Assembly (NCBI GenBank): GCA_934270345.1
Contig: CAKQPT010000002.1
Span: 1-64,000, forward strand
Reading direction: 5' to 3'
Length of the DNA stretch: 64,000 nt
Origin: an uncultured Oribacterium sp.
GTDB taxonomy: Bacteria; Bacillota; Clostridia; Lachnospirales; Lachnospiraceae
A program made the position numbers and the translations under genes. Below, one piece after another: positions 44,447 through 53,917 of this stretch (its first letter is position 1; every line of letters begins with the position of its first letter). Under the pieces are notes generated by a model. It searched no databases. It was not told the origin of the DNA and saw nothing but the letters and a program-made list of their open reading frames with translations.

Positions 44447-45601
44447 ATGAGAAAGAACAGAATGATGGCCATGATGATGGCCGGCGCGATGGCAGCATCC
44501 CTGGCAGCATGCGGATCATCCAGCACACCGGAGGCAACCACTGCAGCAACCGCAGAGACGACAGCCGCAGCCGCAGACACCACGGCAGCCGCAGAGGAGA
44601 CCACTGCAGCAGGTGCAGAGACCACAGCAGCCGTAGCAGCTGATGATGTCAAGAACGCATCGAACGTACAGCCGGAGATCCCGGAGGGTGCAACCGTGTT
44701 CAAGCTTGGTATGACCACGAACGAGCAGGATTCCTTCATGATCGCAGCGGTCAAGTTCGCACAGGATGTACAGGATAAGACCGATGGCAAGTATGCGATC
44801 GAGCTTCACCCGAACGGAGACCTCGGCGGTGAGCGTGATATGCTTGAGTCCATGCAGATGGGCACCCTCGATATGGGTATCGTTACCTCCGGCCCGTTCG
44901 TAAACTTCTCCCCGGATATGGGCGTTCTCGATATGCCGTATCTCTTCGAGAACAAGGAGCAGGCATACGCGGTACTCGATGGTGAGGTAGGTCGTTCCCT
45001 TCTCGATACACTCGAGGGCTCCGGTCTCAAGGGTCTCGCATATGCAGAGAGAGGCTTCCGTGATCTCACAAACAACGTTCGTCCGATCAAGACCGCAGAG
45101 GATGTAAAGGGCCTCAAGATCCGTGTTATGGAGAACGAGGTTTACCAGAAGGCTTTCGATGCACTCGGTGTAAACGCAACCCCGATGGCGTGGGCTGATG
45201 CACTGACCGCTTTACAGCAGGGCACCGTCGATGGTGAGGAGAACCCGATCAACGTTATCAACTCCTACAAGCTCTGGGAGTCCCAGAAGTATGCAACCCT
45301 CGATGGTCACAGCTACTCCACTGCGATCGTCACCATGTCGCTCGATAAGTTCAACGAGCTTGACGCCGATACCCAGCAGGTATTCCTCGATGCAGCACAG
45401 GATGCCGCAGAGTATGAGAGAGAGTGGGTAGCTGCACAGGAGGCAGATCAGCTTCAGGCCATGAAGGACAACGGCATGGAGGTTGAGGAGAATCCGGATA
45501 TCGCTTCCTTCAAGGCAGCTGTACAGCCGGTATACGATGCATATCCTCAGTATGCAGATTATGTAAAGAAGATCAACGACGTCATCGCTACTGTGAAGTA
45601 A
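44447..45601 (+). CDS. dctP: TRAP transporter substrate-binding lipoprotein (DctP family)
   Basis: 384 residues. Lipobox SLAAC, an Ala/Thr/Glu linker (about 25-70), then the DctP fold: NGDLGGERDMLESMQMGTLDMG, AYAERGFRDLTNN, KIRVMENEVYQKAFDALGVNATPM and DGEENP. The Arg of KIRVMEN is the usual carboxylate-binding residue, so the ligand is an organic acid. The Ile-type T-box in front and ilvD behind suggest a branched-chain 2-keto or 2,3-dihydroxy acid. GAGGAGGAGAC precedes the ATG. Confidence 0.92.
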   Translation: MRKNRMMAMMMAGAMAASLAACGSSSTPEATTAATAETTAAAADTTAAAEETTAAGAETTAAVAADDVKNASNVQPEIPEGATVFKLGMTTNEQDSFMIAAVKFAQDVQDKTDGKYAIELHPNGDLGGERDMLESMQMGTLDMGIVTSGPFVNFSPDMGVLDMPYLFENKEQAYAVLDGEVGRSLLDTLEGSGLKGLAYAERGFRDLTNNVRPIKTAEDVKGLKIRVMENEVYQKAFDALGVNATPMAWADALTALQQGTVDGEENPINVINSYKLWESQKYATLDGHSYSTAIVTMSLDKFNELDADTQQVFLDAAQDAAEYEREWVAAQEADQLQAMKDNGMEVEENPDIASFKAAVQPVYDAYPQYADYVKKINDVIATVK

Positions 45602-45664
45602 CTTCCGGAGACATCGATACGCGAAATCTTCCTATATACATAGGTTTTAGAAACACAGCTGAGA

Positions 45665-45719
45665 CGGAGCCTGCGAGCGCAGGCTCCGCTTCAGAATCCG
45701 GCATTCAGACGATGCCGGA
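45665..45719 (+). promoter_or_regulatory. double hairpin between dctP and dctQ
   Basis: CGGAGCCTGC / GCAGGCTCCG (45665-45688) and TCCGGCAT / ATGCCGGA (45697-45719), without a T-run. Probably protects the dctP message or reduces membrane subunit expression. Confidence 0.6.
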
Positions 45720-45745
45720 CACAGGTAGTGAAAGGGGCAGACAAA

Positions 45746-46249
45746 GTGGGATTTGTTAAAGCTGTTCATAAGTTATCAGATGCGATCGATAAGGTGATGG
45801 GTTACGTCATCTTCGTGATGCTGCTTCTGATGGTCATCATCACCGGTGCACAGATCGTGTGCCGTATCTTCTTTAAGTCACTGCAGTGGTCCGAGGAGGC
45901 CACCCGTTATTTACTGATCTGGTGCTCGATGCTCGGCGCCGGCTGCGTGTACAAGCACGGCGGACACATCGCCGTCACGGTACTGCAGGATGTGATGCCG
46001 GCACCGGTGAAGAGAGTCATGCAGCTTCTCGTACATGCACTCTGTTTCGCCCTCTGCCTGGTGGTCGTTTATTACGGCTATAAGTATTTCGGTAAGCAGG
46101 GAACACAGCTTTCCGCATCCCTCCGCTGGCCGATGCGCTATGTATACTTAGGTATCGACTTCGGATGTGGCCTCATGGCCGTACATGCGCTGGATGCGTT
46201 CCTGCAGCAGCTGTTCCACATGGATGAAGTGAAGGAGGTGGAGTCATAA
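45746..46249 (+). CDS. dctQ: TRAP transporter small membrane subunit (DctQ family)
   Basis: 167 residues from the GTG at 45746 (AAAGGGG 8 bases upstream; a GTG six codons earlier lies too close to it). Four hydrophobic helices with the family pattern VMLLLMVIITGAQIVCRIFFKSLQWSEEATRYLLIWCSMLGAGCVYKHGGHI. It forms the membrane complex with DctM. The stop overlaps the dctM start by one base. Confidence 0.88.
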   Translation: MGFVKAVHKLSDAIDKVMGYVIFVMLLLMVIITGAQIVCRIFFKSLQWSEEATRYLLIWCSMLGAGCVYKHGGHIAVTVLQDVMPAPVKRVMQLLVHALCFALCLVVVYYGYKYFGKQGTQLSASLRWPMRYVYLGIDFGCGLMAVHALDAFLQQLFHMDEVKEVES

Positions 46250-47514
46250 TGGCAGCCGTACTGTTTATTTCGTTCGCAGTTTTACTTCTTCTCGGCGTTC
46301 CGGTCGGCTTCACCATCGCCATCGCCGCCTTCATCACCCTCGTCGCCGGTGACGTACCTGCCCTTATGATGGTGCAGCGTATCTTCACTGCGCAGGACAG
46401 CTTCTCGTTGATCGCCGTGCCGTTCTTCATCCTGGCCGGTGACCTCATGTCGAAGGGTGCCGTATCCAAGGTGCTCGTTGAGTTCGCAGAGTCCCTCCTC
46501 GGCTGGATCCGTGGCGGTCTTACCATCGTTTCCGTCCTCGCCGGCATGTTCTTCGCGGCGATTTCCGGATCCGGTGCTGCAACCACCGCTGCGGTCGGTG
46601 CGACCCTCATCCCGGAGCTTGAGAAGCGTGGCTATCATGTTGATAAGTCCGCCGCCCTCATCGCAGCCGCCGGTACGATCGGCGTCGTCATCCCGCCATC
46701 CGTTCCGATGGTGCTCTACGCCGTTATCGCAGAGCAGTCGGTCAATACCCTTTTCCGTAACGGCTTCATCCCGGGCATCACGATGGGCGCGATCCTGATC
46801 GTTATCGCCCTCGTGGAAGCGCGTAAGCTCAACTACCCGAAGGGCACGCCGCTCAGTGTGAAGAACATCCTGAAGACCTTCCTCCATGCGATCTGGGGCA
46901 TCCTTATGCCGCTGATCATCCTCGGTGGTATCTTCTCCGGCTACTTCACCCCGTCCGAGGCGGCCGACGTCGCGGTTATCTACTCCATCCTCATCGGCTT
47001 CTTCGTTTACCGTGACCTCACGCCGAAGGGCCTCATGGAGATCATGAAGAACTCCGCGAAGACCTCCTCCGTCATCATGCTGATCATCGGCTTCTCCGGT
47101 CCGTTCGGCTGGGTACTGGCGAACTGGAAGATCCCGGAGATGATTTCGAAGGCCGTGCTCTCTGTTTCGAGCAATGCCTACATCATCCTCTTCCTGATCG
47201 GTCTCATCATCCTGGTCGCTGGTGTCTTCATGGAGACCTCCTCCGCGATCATCCTGCTCACTCCGGTATTCCTTCCGCTCGTGAAGGCCATGGGTGTGAG
47301 CCTCGTCCACTTCGGCGTCGTCTTCGCCGTCGGCCTCGCCATCGGTATGATCACCCCGCCGGTAGCCATCAACCTCTTCGTCGCCTCGGGTATCACGGGA
47401 CTTCCGATGACGAAGATATCGAAGGCCATCGTCCCGTACCTGATCGGCCTCATCGTGGTGTTCTTCGTGATCCTCTATGCACCACTGGCTTTCCCGGGCC
47501 TGATCCTGGCTTAA
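46249..47514 (+). CDS. dctM: TRAP transporter large permease subunit (DctM family)
   Basis: 421 residues with about twelve hydrophobic helices. LLGVPVGFTIAIAAF, VPFFILAGDLMSKGAV, SGSGAATTAAVGATLIPELEKRGY, IPPSVPMVLYAVIAE and the C-terminal ITPPVAINLFVASGI are DctM hallmarks. It moves the DctP-bound acid across the membrane with Na+. GGAGGTGGAGTCATA lies before the ATG. Confidence 0.93.
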   Translation: MAAVLFISFAVLLLLGVPVGFTIAIAAFITLVAGDVPALMMVQRIFTAQDSFSLIAVPFFILAGDLMSKGAVSKVLVEFAESLLGWIRGGLTIVSVLAGMFFAAISGSGAATTAAVGATLIPELEKRGYHVDKSAALIAAAGTIGVVIPPSVPMVLYAVIAEQSVNTLFRNGFIPGITMGAILIVIALVEARKLNYPKGTPLSVKNILKTFLHAIWGILMPLIILGGIFSGYFTPSEAADVAVIYSILIGFFVYRDLTPKGLMEIMKNSAKTSSVIMLIIGFSGPFGWVLANWKIPEMISKAVLSVSSNAYIILFLIGLIILVAGVFMETSSAIILLTPVFLPLVKAMGVSLVHFGVVFAVGLAIGMITPPVAINLFVASGITGLPMTKISKAIVPYLIGLIVVFFVILYAPLAFPGLILA

Positions 47515-47569
47515 GAATTTCGTAAGGGGGTCTGACCCCATTAAATTTTTCTAAACAAGGAGGCACACT

Positions 47570-49216
47570 ATGCGTAGTGATGTAGTAAAGAAGGGTATCG
47601 AGCATACCCCGCACCGTTCACTTCTGAAGGCCGATGGCCTGACCGACGAGCAGATCCGCCGTCCACTGATCGGCGTCGTCAATTCATTCACCGAGGTCGT
47701 GCCGGGTCATGAGCACCTGCAGCAGATCTCCCGTGCGGTCAAGGATGGTATCCTGATGGCCGGCGGCACCCCGCTGGAGTTCAACACCATCGCCGTCTGC
47801 GACGGTATCGCGATGGGCCACGATGGCATGCACTTCTCGCTGTCATCCCGCGAGCTGATCACCGACACCATCGAGTGTATGGCGAGCGGCCACGCCCTCG
47901 ACGCCCTCGTCTTCATCCCGAACTGCGATAAGATCGTGCCGGGCATGCTTCTCGCGGCCTGCCGTCTGAATCTGCCGTCCGTTTTCGTATCGGGTGGGCC
48001 AATGCTGTCTCTTCATCAGCGTGACCTGAACACCGCGTTTGAGGCAGTCGGTGCGTTCAAGGCCGGCCTCATGGACGAGAAGGGTGTCCTCGACATCGAG
48101 AATACCTGCTGTCCGACCTGCGGCTCCTGCTCCGGTATGTTCACCGCGAACTCCATGAACTCCCTCTGTGAGGTACTGGGCATGGCGCTTCCGGGCAACG
48201 GTACCATCCCGGCAGTCTATTCCGAGCGTATCCGTCTCGCGAAGATGGCCGGCATGCAGGTGATGAAGGTCCTCGAGCAGAACATCCGTCCGCGTGACAT
48301 CATCACGGCAGACGCGATCGAGAACTGCCTGACCACCGATATGGCCCTCGGCTGCTCCACCAATACCGCACTTCACCTCATGGCGGTCGCGCATGAGGCA
48401 GGTGTTCCGTTCGATCTTCATAAGATCAATGAGATCTCCGACCGTACCCCGAACCTCTGCCATCTGGCACCGGCGGGCCACCACCACATGCAGGACCTCA
48501 TGGATGCCGGCGGAATCTATGCCGTGATCCACGAGCTCGATCAGCATGGCCTGATCCACAGAGACTGTATGACGGTTCTCGGTGAGACCATCGGCGAGGC
48601 GACGAAGGACAGCGTCAATCGTAATCCGGAGGTCATCCGTCCGTTCGATAATCCATACCTCAAGGAGGGCGGTCTCGCCGTTCTCTATGGCAACCTCGCA
48701 CCACATGGCTCCATCGTCAAGCGTTCGGCTGTTGCACCGGAGATGATGGTCAATGAGTGCACCGCGCGTTGCTTTGACTCCGAGGAAGACGCCATCAAGG
48801 CAATCTACGGTGGCGAAATCAAGCCGGGCGACTGTGTCGTGATCCGTTATGAGGGTCCGGCCGGCGGACCTGGTATGCGTGAGATGCTCGGACCGACCTC
48901 TGCCATCGCCGGCATGAAGCTCGATACGACTGTATCCCTCATCACCGACGGACGTTTCTCCGGCGCATCCCGTGGCGCAGCCATCGGACATGTTTCCCCG
49001 GAGGCCCAGGCCGGCGGTACCATCGCGTACGTGAAGGATGGCGATAAGATCAAGATCGACATCCCGAACTACTCCATCAACCTCGAGGTTTCCGACGAGG
49101 AGCTCGAGGAGCGGAAGAAGACCATGAAGGTGCGCGAGCAGCGCAACCTCACCGGTTACCTTAAGAAGTACGCGAAGCTCGTACACTCCGCCGACTCCGG
49201 CGCGATCGTCGAGTAA
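47570..49216 (+). CDS. ilvD: dihydroxy-acid dehydratase
   Basis: 548 residues. Iron-sulfur ligands and motifs: [23 protein letters not shown] and [19 protein letters not shown]-terminal [15 protein letters not shown] and [11 protein letters not shown] are diagnostic. It dehydrates 2,3-dihydroxy-isovalerate and -methylvalerate to the keto acids of valine/leucine and isoleucine. A GGGGTCTGACCCC hairpin (47527-47539) separates it from dctM, but no promoter is seen, so it is probably the last gene of the T-box operon. AAGGAGGCACACT is its ribosome binding site. Confidence 0.95.
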   Translation: MRSDVVKKGIEHTPHRSLLKADGLTDEQIRRPLIGVVNSFTEVVPGHEHLQQISRAVKDGILMAGGTPLEFNTIAVCDGIAMGHDGMHFSLSSRELITDTIECMASGHALDALVFIPNCDKIVPGMLLAACRLNLPSVFVSGGPMLSLHQRDLNTAFEAVGAFKAGLMDEKGVLDIENTCCPTCGSCSGMFTANSMNSLCEVLGMALPGNGTIPAVYSERIRLAKMAGMQVMKVLEQNIRPRDIITADAIENCLTTDMALGCSTNTALHLMAVAHEAGVPFDLHKINEISDRTPNLCHLAPAGHHHMQDLMDAGGIYAVIHELDQHGLIHRDCMTVLGETIGEATKDSVNRNPEVIRPFDNPYLKEGGLAVLYGNLAPHGSIVKRSAVAPEMMVNECTARCFDSEEDAIKAIYGGEIKPGDCVVIRYEGPAGGPGMREMLGPTSAIAGMKLDTTVSLITDGRFSGASRGAAIGHVSPEAQAGGTIAYVKDGDKIKIDIPNYSINLEVSDEELEERKKTMKVREQRNLTGYLKKYAKLVHSADSGAIVE

Positions 49217-49337
49217 ATTCGGATGCGAAGCATGCGTTGAACCATGCTGAACGCACGGTCGGATCCGCGGGTATATCGAGGATTTGAACAGAATATCTGA
49301 CAGCGGATGCATTTCCCACGATGCATTTTGCCCCATA

Positions 49338-49368
49338 GAGCTCTGCCACTTACGGCAGAGCTCATTTT
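49338..49368 (+). terminator. terminator after ilvD
   Basis: GAGCTCTGCC / GGCAGAGCTC with a 6-base loop and ATTTT. Upstream, 49217-49337 holds a TGCGTT/AACGCA hairpin and a repeated GATGCATTT but no gene. Confidence 0.85.
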
Positions 49369-49401
49369 AAAGTTCAGATGAAATCCATCGATATTTCCAT
49401 A

Positions 49402-49430
49402 TTGACGACCGTAAAGTAACTACTTAAAAT
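49402..49430 (+). promoter_or_regulatory. promoter of the second MATE gene
   Basis: TTGACG (49402-49407), 17-bp spacer, TAAAAT (49425-49430). Confidence 0.6.
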
Positions 49431-49494
49431 GAGGGGCTGTCAACCCTCTTTCAATAGAAGAAGCCAGGTATTTATACAGATAATCAGGTAGTAT

Positions 49495-50844
49495 ATGAGT
49501 AAAAGTAATGTTCAGAGCATGACGTCGGGCTCCCCGCTTCGTTTGATCCTCGTTTTCATGATTCCGCTTCTGCTCGGGAATCTGTTTCAGCAGTTTTACA
49601 ACATCGTCGATGCGATGATCGTCGGGCGTCTCCTCGGCGCGGATGCGCTGGCCGCGGTCGGCTCCAGCTCGAGCGTCCAGTTTCTCGTCCTCGGTTTCTG
49701 CATGGGCAGCTGCGCCGGCTTCGGCATCCCGGTGTCCCAGCGCTTCGGCGCAGAGGATATGCAGGGACTCCGGCGCTACGTGTACCACAGCCTCGTGGTG
49801 ACCGCCATCATCGCCGTGGTGCTGACGACATTGACCGCACTCCTGTGCCCGCTCATCATGCACATCATGCAGACGCCGGACGACATCTACCAGGACGCGT
49901 ACCAGTACCTGCTGATCATCTTCCTCGGCATCCCGTTCACGCTCCTCTATAACCTGTTGTCGAGTCTGCTCCGCGCGGTCGGAAACTCGAAGGCACCCTT
50001 CATCTTCCTCGCGATCTCGACCTTCCTGAACGTATTTCTGGATCTGTTCTGCATCGCGGTGCTTCACCTCGGCTGTGCCGGCGCCGCGCTGGCGACGATC
50101 ACCGCGCAGGCCCTGAGCGGCATCGCCTGTCTCGTCTACATCATCCGCGTGATGCCGGTACTCCATCCGACGCGCGAGGACTGCCACTGGAACAGTACCG
50201 TGGCCCGGAACCTCGTCGTCATGGGCCTGCCGATGGGACTCCAGTATTCGGTCACCGCGATCGGCTCGATGGTCATGCAGTCTGCGAACAACGGCCTCGG
50301 CTCCATCTACGTCTCCGGTTTCACCGCCGGCACGAAGGTGAAGCAGCTGATGCTCTGTCCGTTTGACGCCGTGGCCACGGCGATGGCGACCTTCGTCGGT
50401 CAGAACATGGGCGCGCATAAGATGGACCGTGTGAAGCAGGGCATTCGCGTGACGCTTGCACTTGCGGTCGGCTACGGCATCGTCGCCGGTGTGATCATGA
50501 ACTTCGGCGGACACTTCCTCGGCAGCCTCTTCGTCGATGCGGCCAATGTCTCGGTCATTGACGCAGCTGCCCGGTATATGGGCGCACTCGGCATCCTCTA
50601 CTGGCTGCTCGCCATCCTCGACGTCACACGCTACGCGATCCAGAGCCTCGGCTTCAGCGCACTCTCCGTCATCAGCGGCGCCCTTGAAATGGTCGCCCGC
50701 ATCCTCGTCGCGACCACCTGCGTCCCTCTCTTCGGCTACAGCGCCATCTGCTGGACCGACCAGGCCGCCTGGCTCGCCGCCTGCGCCTACCTCATCCCGA
50801 TGCTTCTGCACCTGCTCCATAAAGTGGAACGCGAGCAGGCATGA
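49495..50844 (+). CDS. MATE family efflux transporter
   Basis: 449 residues, twelve hydrophobic helices, opening SPLRLILVFMIPLLLGNLFQQFYNIVDAMIVGRLLGADALAAVGSSSSVQ, a typical MATE N-terminus; second half NLVVMGLPMGLQYSVTAIGSMVMQSANNGLG. A cation-coupled exporter of unknown substrate. Different subgroup from the pump at 13006. The gene is monocistronic, followed by a very long inverted structure. Confidence 0.9.
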   Translation: MSKSNVQSMTSGSPLRLILVFMIPLLLGNLFQQFYNIVDAMIVGRLLGADALAAVGSSSSVQFLVLGFCMGSCAGFGIPVSQRFGAEDMQGLRRYVYHSLVVTAIIAVVLTTLTALLCPLIMHIMQTPDDIYQDAYQYLLIIFLGIPFTLLYNLLSSLLRAVGNSKAPFIFLAISTFLNVFLDLFCIAVLHLGCAGAALATITAQALSGIACLVYIIRVMPVLHPTREDCHWNSTVARNLVVMGLPMGLQYSVTAIGSMVMQSANNGLGSIYVSGFTAGTKVKQLMLCPFDAVATAMATFVGQNMGAHKMDRVKQGIRVTLALAVGYGIVAGVIMNFGGHFLGSLFVDAANVSVIDAAARYMGALGILYWLLAILDVTRYAIQSLGFSALSVISGALEMVARILVATTCVPLFGYSAICWTDQAAWLAACAYLIPMLLHLLHKVEREQA

Positions 50845-50912
50845 CTGCGTTCACGGCAAAGAGGGCCGGAGGACGGGCAGAAGAAGCCATACGGAGAGAC
50901 CGTGAATAAATC

Positions 50913-51031
50913 AAAATTGACCCCTTAGAACCAGTTGGAGTAATTTTCCTTAGCACCCTCTGCAACGCTGAGTTTTCATGAAGAAAACTCAGTGATTGCA
51001 GAGGGCCTACTGGTTCTTAGGGGTCAATTTT
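50913..51031. repeat. 119-bp nested inverted repeat structure
   Basis: Outer arms of 23 bases (50913-50935 and 51009-51031) match except one base; inside, CCCTCTGCA / TGCAGAGGG (50956-50964, 50997-51005); innermost, CTGAGTTTTC / GAAAACTCAG (50968-50977, 50983-50992) with a 5-base loop. It lies between convergent genes and may be a terminator or a miniature mobile element. Confidence 0.85.
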
Positions 51032-51083
51032 AGATTTTTCCGGTCTCGTAGTACTGTGCTTCTGCTGCCCGTCCTCCGGACTC

Positions 51084-53519
51084 TTAACCTAACGTCACCA
51101 CGACCTCGTGCTGCTCACCGCTGAGCCCCAGCGGGATGACATTGCCGGCGACCGGAGCGCCATCCACCGTCATGGAGACGACACCCTTCTCGGCGTGCGC
51201 GTGGTTATCGATCGTGATGTGGTAGTGTGCACCACGGTATGCACGATCGACGGTATAGTGCTCGAGCTGATCCGGAATGCAAGGATCGATGCGTAAGCCA
51301 TCCAGACTCGGCTGTATACCGAGGATGTACTGGCTCATGCAGGTGAAGGTCCAGGCAGCCGTACCGGTCAGCCAGCTGTTCTTGCCCTCGCCCGGGGTAG
51401 CCGCATCGCGTCCGGCTACCATCTGGCAGTAGACATACGGCTCAGTGCGGTGAATCTCCGAGATGTCCTCGAGATAGATCGGGCAGGTCTTCTTGAAGAC
51501 CTCAAAGGCACGATTACCATGACCGATCATGGTCTCCGCCGCCGCGATCCACGGATTATTGTGGCAGAAGATACCCGCATTCTCCTTGTATCCAGGCGGA
51601 TAAGAGGAAATCTCACCCAGCTCCACGTGATAACGTGTATAGGCCGGCTGGTTCAGTACGATACCATACTTGCACTCCAGGCGCTTCTCGACGGACGCGA
51701 GCGCCGTCGCGGCCTTGCCATCCTCGACACCGATGCCGGCCATGACGCACATGCCCTGCGGTTCGATGAAGATCTGGCCCTCCTCACAGACGTGAGAACC
51801 CACCGGATTTGAGTACGCATCGAAGGCACGGATGAACCACTCGCCATCCCAGCCGGCGGTTTCAACCGCCTCTACCATCGCGGCGACCTCCTGATCGACC
51901 GCAGTCGCCTCCTCACAAAGACCGATGTGACGACAGATATCCGCATATTCCTTTCCGTACTTCACGAACATGCCGGCGATGAAGACGGATTCCGCGACCG
52001 GACCTTCGGATGGACCGGTGGTCTGGAAGCTCTCACCCGGCTCCTCGGAGAAGCAGTTCAGGTTCAGACAGTCGTTCCAGTCGGCACGACCGATGAGCGG
52101 CAGCTGGTGCGGCCCCTTATGCGTGACCGTGAAGTTGAAGCTCCGACGGAGATGCTCCATGAGCGGCTTCGCCTCCGTGAAATCCGAATCCCAGGCGCAG
52201 GCCTCATCGAGGATCGAGAAGTCACCGGTCTCTGCGATATATGCATGTGTGCAGGCAATCAGCCAGAGTGGATCATCGTTGAAACCGCCACCGATGTCCG
52301 CATTGCCCTTCTTCGTAAGCGGCTGATACTGATGATAGCAGGAGCCATCCGGAAGCTGTGTGTTCGCGATATCGAGGATACGCTCACGGGCGCGGGCCGG
52401 AATCAGGTGCACGAAGCCGAGCAGATCCTGACAGCTGTCACGGAAGCCCATGCCACGGCCCATGCCGCTCTCGAAGTAGGACGCCGAGCGGGACATGTTG
52501 AAGGTTACCATGCACTGATACTGGTTCCAGATATTGACGACGCGGTTCAGCTTCTCATCGCTGCTGTTCACCTTGTAGCTGCTGAGCAGACCATCCCAGT
52601 ACGCCTTCAGCTCCGCGAGCGCAGCGTCCACCTGGGCGTCTGTCTGGTACTTCGCGAGGAGCGTATCGGCCGGCTTCTTATTGATGATGCCCGGCGTTTC
52701 CCACTTCTCGTCGACCGGATTCTCGCAGTAGCCGAGCACGAAGATGAAGCTCTCGGAGGCACTCGGTGCGAGCTCAACCTTCAGATGATGCGAGCCGATC
52801 GGCTGCCAGCCATGCGCGATGGAGTTGCGGCTTTCGCCGGCGAGCACCGCCTCTGGATTATGGAAGCCGTTGTAGACACCGATGAAGGCGTCGCGACTCG
52901 TATCGAAGCCCGCGATCGGCTTGTTGACGGAATATACTGCGTAGTGATTCCGGCGCTCACGATACTCCGTCTTATGATAGATCGTGCTGCCGATCACCTC
53001 GACCTCGCCGGTCGAGAAGTTCCGCTGGAAGTTTGTCTGGTCGTCCTGCGCATTCCAGAGACAGAACTCGACGAAGCTGAAGAGGTCAATGCTTCTGGCC
53101 TCTGCACCATCATTTCGCAGGGTGATGCGGTTAATTTCACAGGCATCGTCCACCGGCACGAAGGCCTCGAGCTTCGCCTCGAGCTGATTCTTCCGGCTGG
53201 TGATGACGGTATAGCCGAGGCCGTGACGGCACTCATAGGAATCAAGTGCCGTCTGCGTCGGCTGCCAGCCCGGATTCCAGATGCTGTCGCCATCCTTTAT
53301 ATAGTAGTAGCGTCCACCCTGGTCGAGCGGGCAGTTGTTGTAGCGGTAGCGGGTGAGACGGAGGAGCTTCGCATCTTTATAGAAAGAGTAGCCTCCTGCA
53401 GTGTTTGAGATAAGACTGAAGAAGTCCCGGGATCCGAGGTAGTTGATCCATGGGAGCGGGGTCTTCGGAGTCGTGATGACATATTCTCGCTGTGCGTCAT
53501 CGAAATGACCGAATTTCAT
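51084..53519 (-). CDS. cbpA: cellobiose phosphorylase (GH94)
   Basis: 811 residues, the exact size I recall for the Clostridium thermocellum enzyme, and very similar to it from the first residues ([43 protein letters not shown]). The catalytic acid is the Asp of [13 protein letters not shown] (near residue 480); [10 protein letters not shown] and [12 protein letters not shown] line the active site. It converts cellobiose plus phosphate to glucose 1-phosphate and glucose in the cytoplasm. It diverges from a lacI gene with an operator beside its promoter. Confidence 0.95.
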   Translation of the reverse strand: MKFGHFDDAQREYVITTPKTPLPWINYLGSRDFFSLISNTAGGYSFYKDAKLLRLTRYRYNNCPLDQGGRYYYIKDGDSIWNPGWQPTQTALDSYECRHGLGYTVITSRKNQLEAKLEAFVPVDDACEINRITLRNDGAEARSIDLFSFVEFCLWNAQDDQTNFQRNFSTGEVEVIGSTIYHKTEYRERRNHYAVYSVNKPIAGFDTSRDAFIGVYNGFHNPEAVLAGESRNSIAHGWQPIGSHHLKVELAPSASESFIFVLGYCENPVDEKWETPGIINKKPADTLLAKYQTDAQVDAALAELKAYWDGLLSSYKVNSSDEKLNRVVNIWNQYQCMVTFNMSRSASYFESGMGRGMGFRDSCQDLLGFVHLIPARARERILDIANTQLPDGSCYHQYQPLTKKGNADIGGGFNDDPLWLIACTHAYIAETGDFSILDEACAWDSDFTEAKPLMEHLRRSFNFTVTHKGPHQLPLIGRADWNDCLNLNCFSEEPGESFQTTGPSEGPVAESVFIAGMFVKYGKEYADICRHIGLCEEATAVDQEVAAMVEAVETAGWDGEWFIRAFDAYSNPVGSHVCEEGQIFIEPQGMCVMAGIGVEDGKAATALASVEKRLECKYGIVLNQPAYTRYHVELGEISSYPPGYKENAGIFCHNNPWIAAAETMIGHGNRAFEVFKKTCPIYLEDISEIHRTEPYVYCQMVAGRDAATPGEGKNSWLTGTAAWTFTCMSQYILGIQPSLDGLRIDPCIPDQLEHYTVDRAYRGAHYHITIDNHAHAEKGVVSMTVDGAPVAGNVIPLGLSGEQHEVVVTLG

Positions 53520-53660
53520 AAAAGCCTCCTTCTACATATTGAAGAACCATCATTTTTCATTCACACATTCATCGCCGTCCTGGCAGATGCCTCCAGGTAA
53601 GCGTTTTCATCTGCATGATCCTTAAATGCCGGAAATTGCAGGCGAAAATTAACGAATTTA

Positions 53661-53712
53661 CGAATACGTTTTCGCTACACATAATTATATTTTCTGTGGC
53701 AAAAGTTGTAAA
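53661..53712 (-). promoter_or_regulatory. promoter and operator of the cellobiose phosphorylase gene
   Basis: Minus strand: TTTACA (53712-53707), 17-bp spacer, TATAAT (53689-53684). Just downstream is the near-palindrome CGAAAACGTATTCG (53674-53661), a LacI-type operator. Confidence 0.7.
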
Positions 53713-53787
53713 TAGGGGCGGCTGAAAAATCAACGAAATGTGTATTTCGTACAAAAACATACTTAAATATCTGTGAAATACTAGCTG

Positions 53788-53816
53788 TTTACAAGAAGAC
53801 GAAATCGATTTAGAAT
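53788..53816 (+). promoter_or_regulatory. promoter and operator of the lacI-type gene
   Basis: TTTACA (53788-53793), 17-bp spacer, TAGAAT (53811-53816). The spacer contains CGAAATCGATTTAG (53800-53813), similar in type to the operator at 53661. Confidence 0.65.
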
Positions 53817-53832
53817 GAAAATGCGAAAAGGA

Positions 53833-53896
53833 TTTCGGATAACAAATTCCAGAAGCCGAAACAGAAAAAAGTAATTTCGGTTCCGGCTATCCGAAA
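53833..53896 (+). promoter_or_regulatory. hairpin in the lacI leader
   Basis: TTTCGGATA (53833-53841) pairs with TATCCGAAA (53888-53896); inside, CCGAAA (53856-53861) can pair with TTTCGG (53875-53880). The ribosome binding site GAAAGGAAG follows directly. Confidence 0.5.
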
Positions 53897-53917
53897 GAAA
53901 GGAAGACAGCCAACATT

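Noticed and set aside
46282..47541. 419-codon antisense frame over dctM, and similar long antisense frames (1049-2101, 21197-22804, 47843-49336, 49420-50820, 60074-61630, 51927-53408)
   Set aside because: They mirror well-identified genes, have charge- and Arg/Asp-rich unnatural composition and lack ribosome binding sites; produced by high GC and codon bias.
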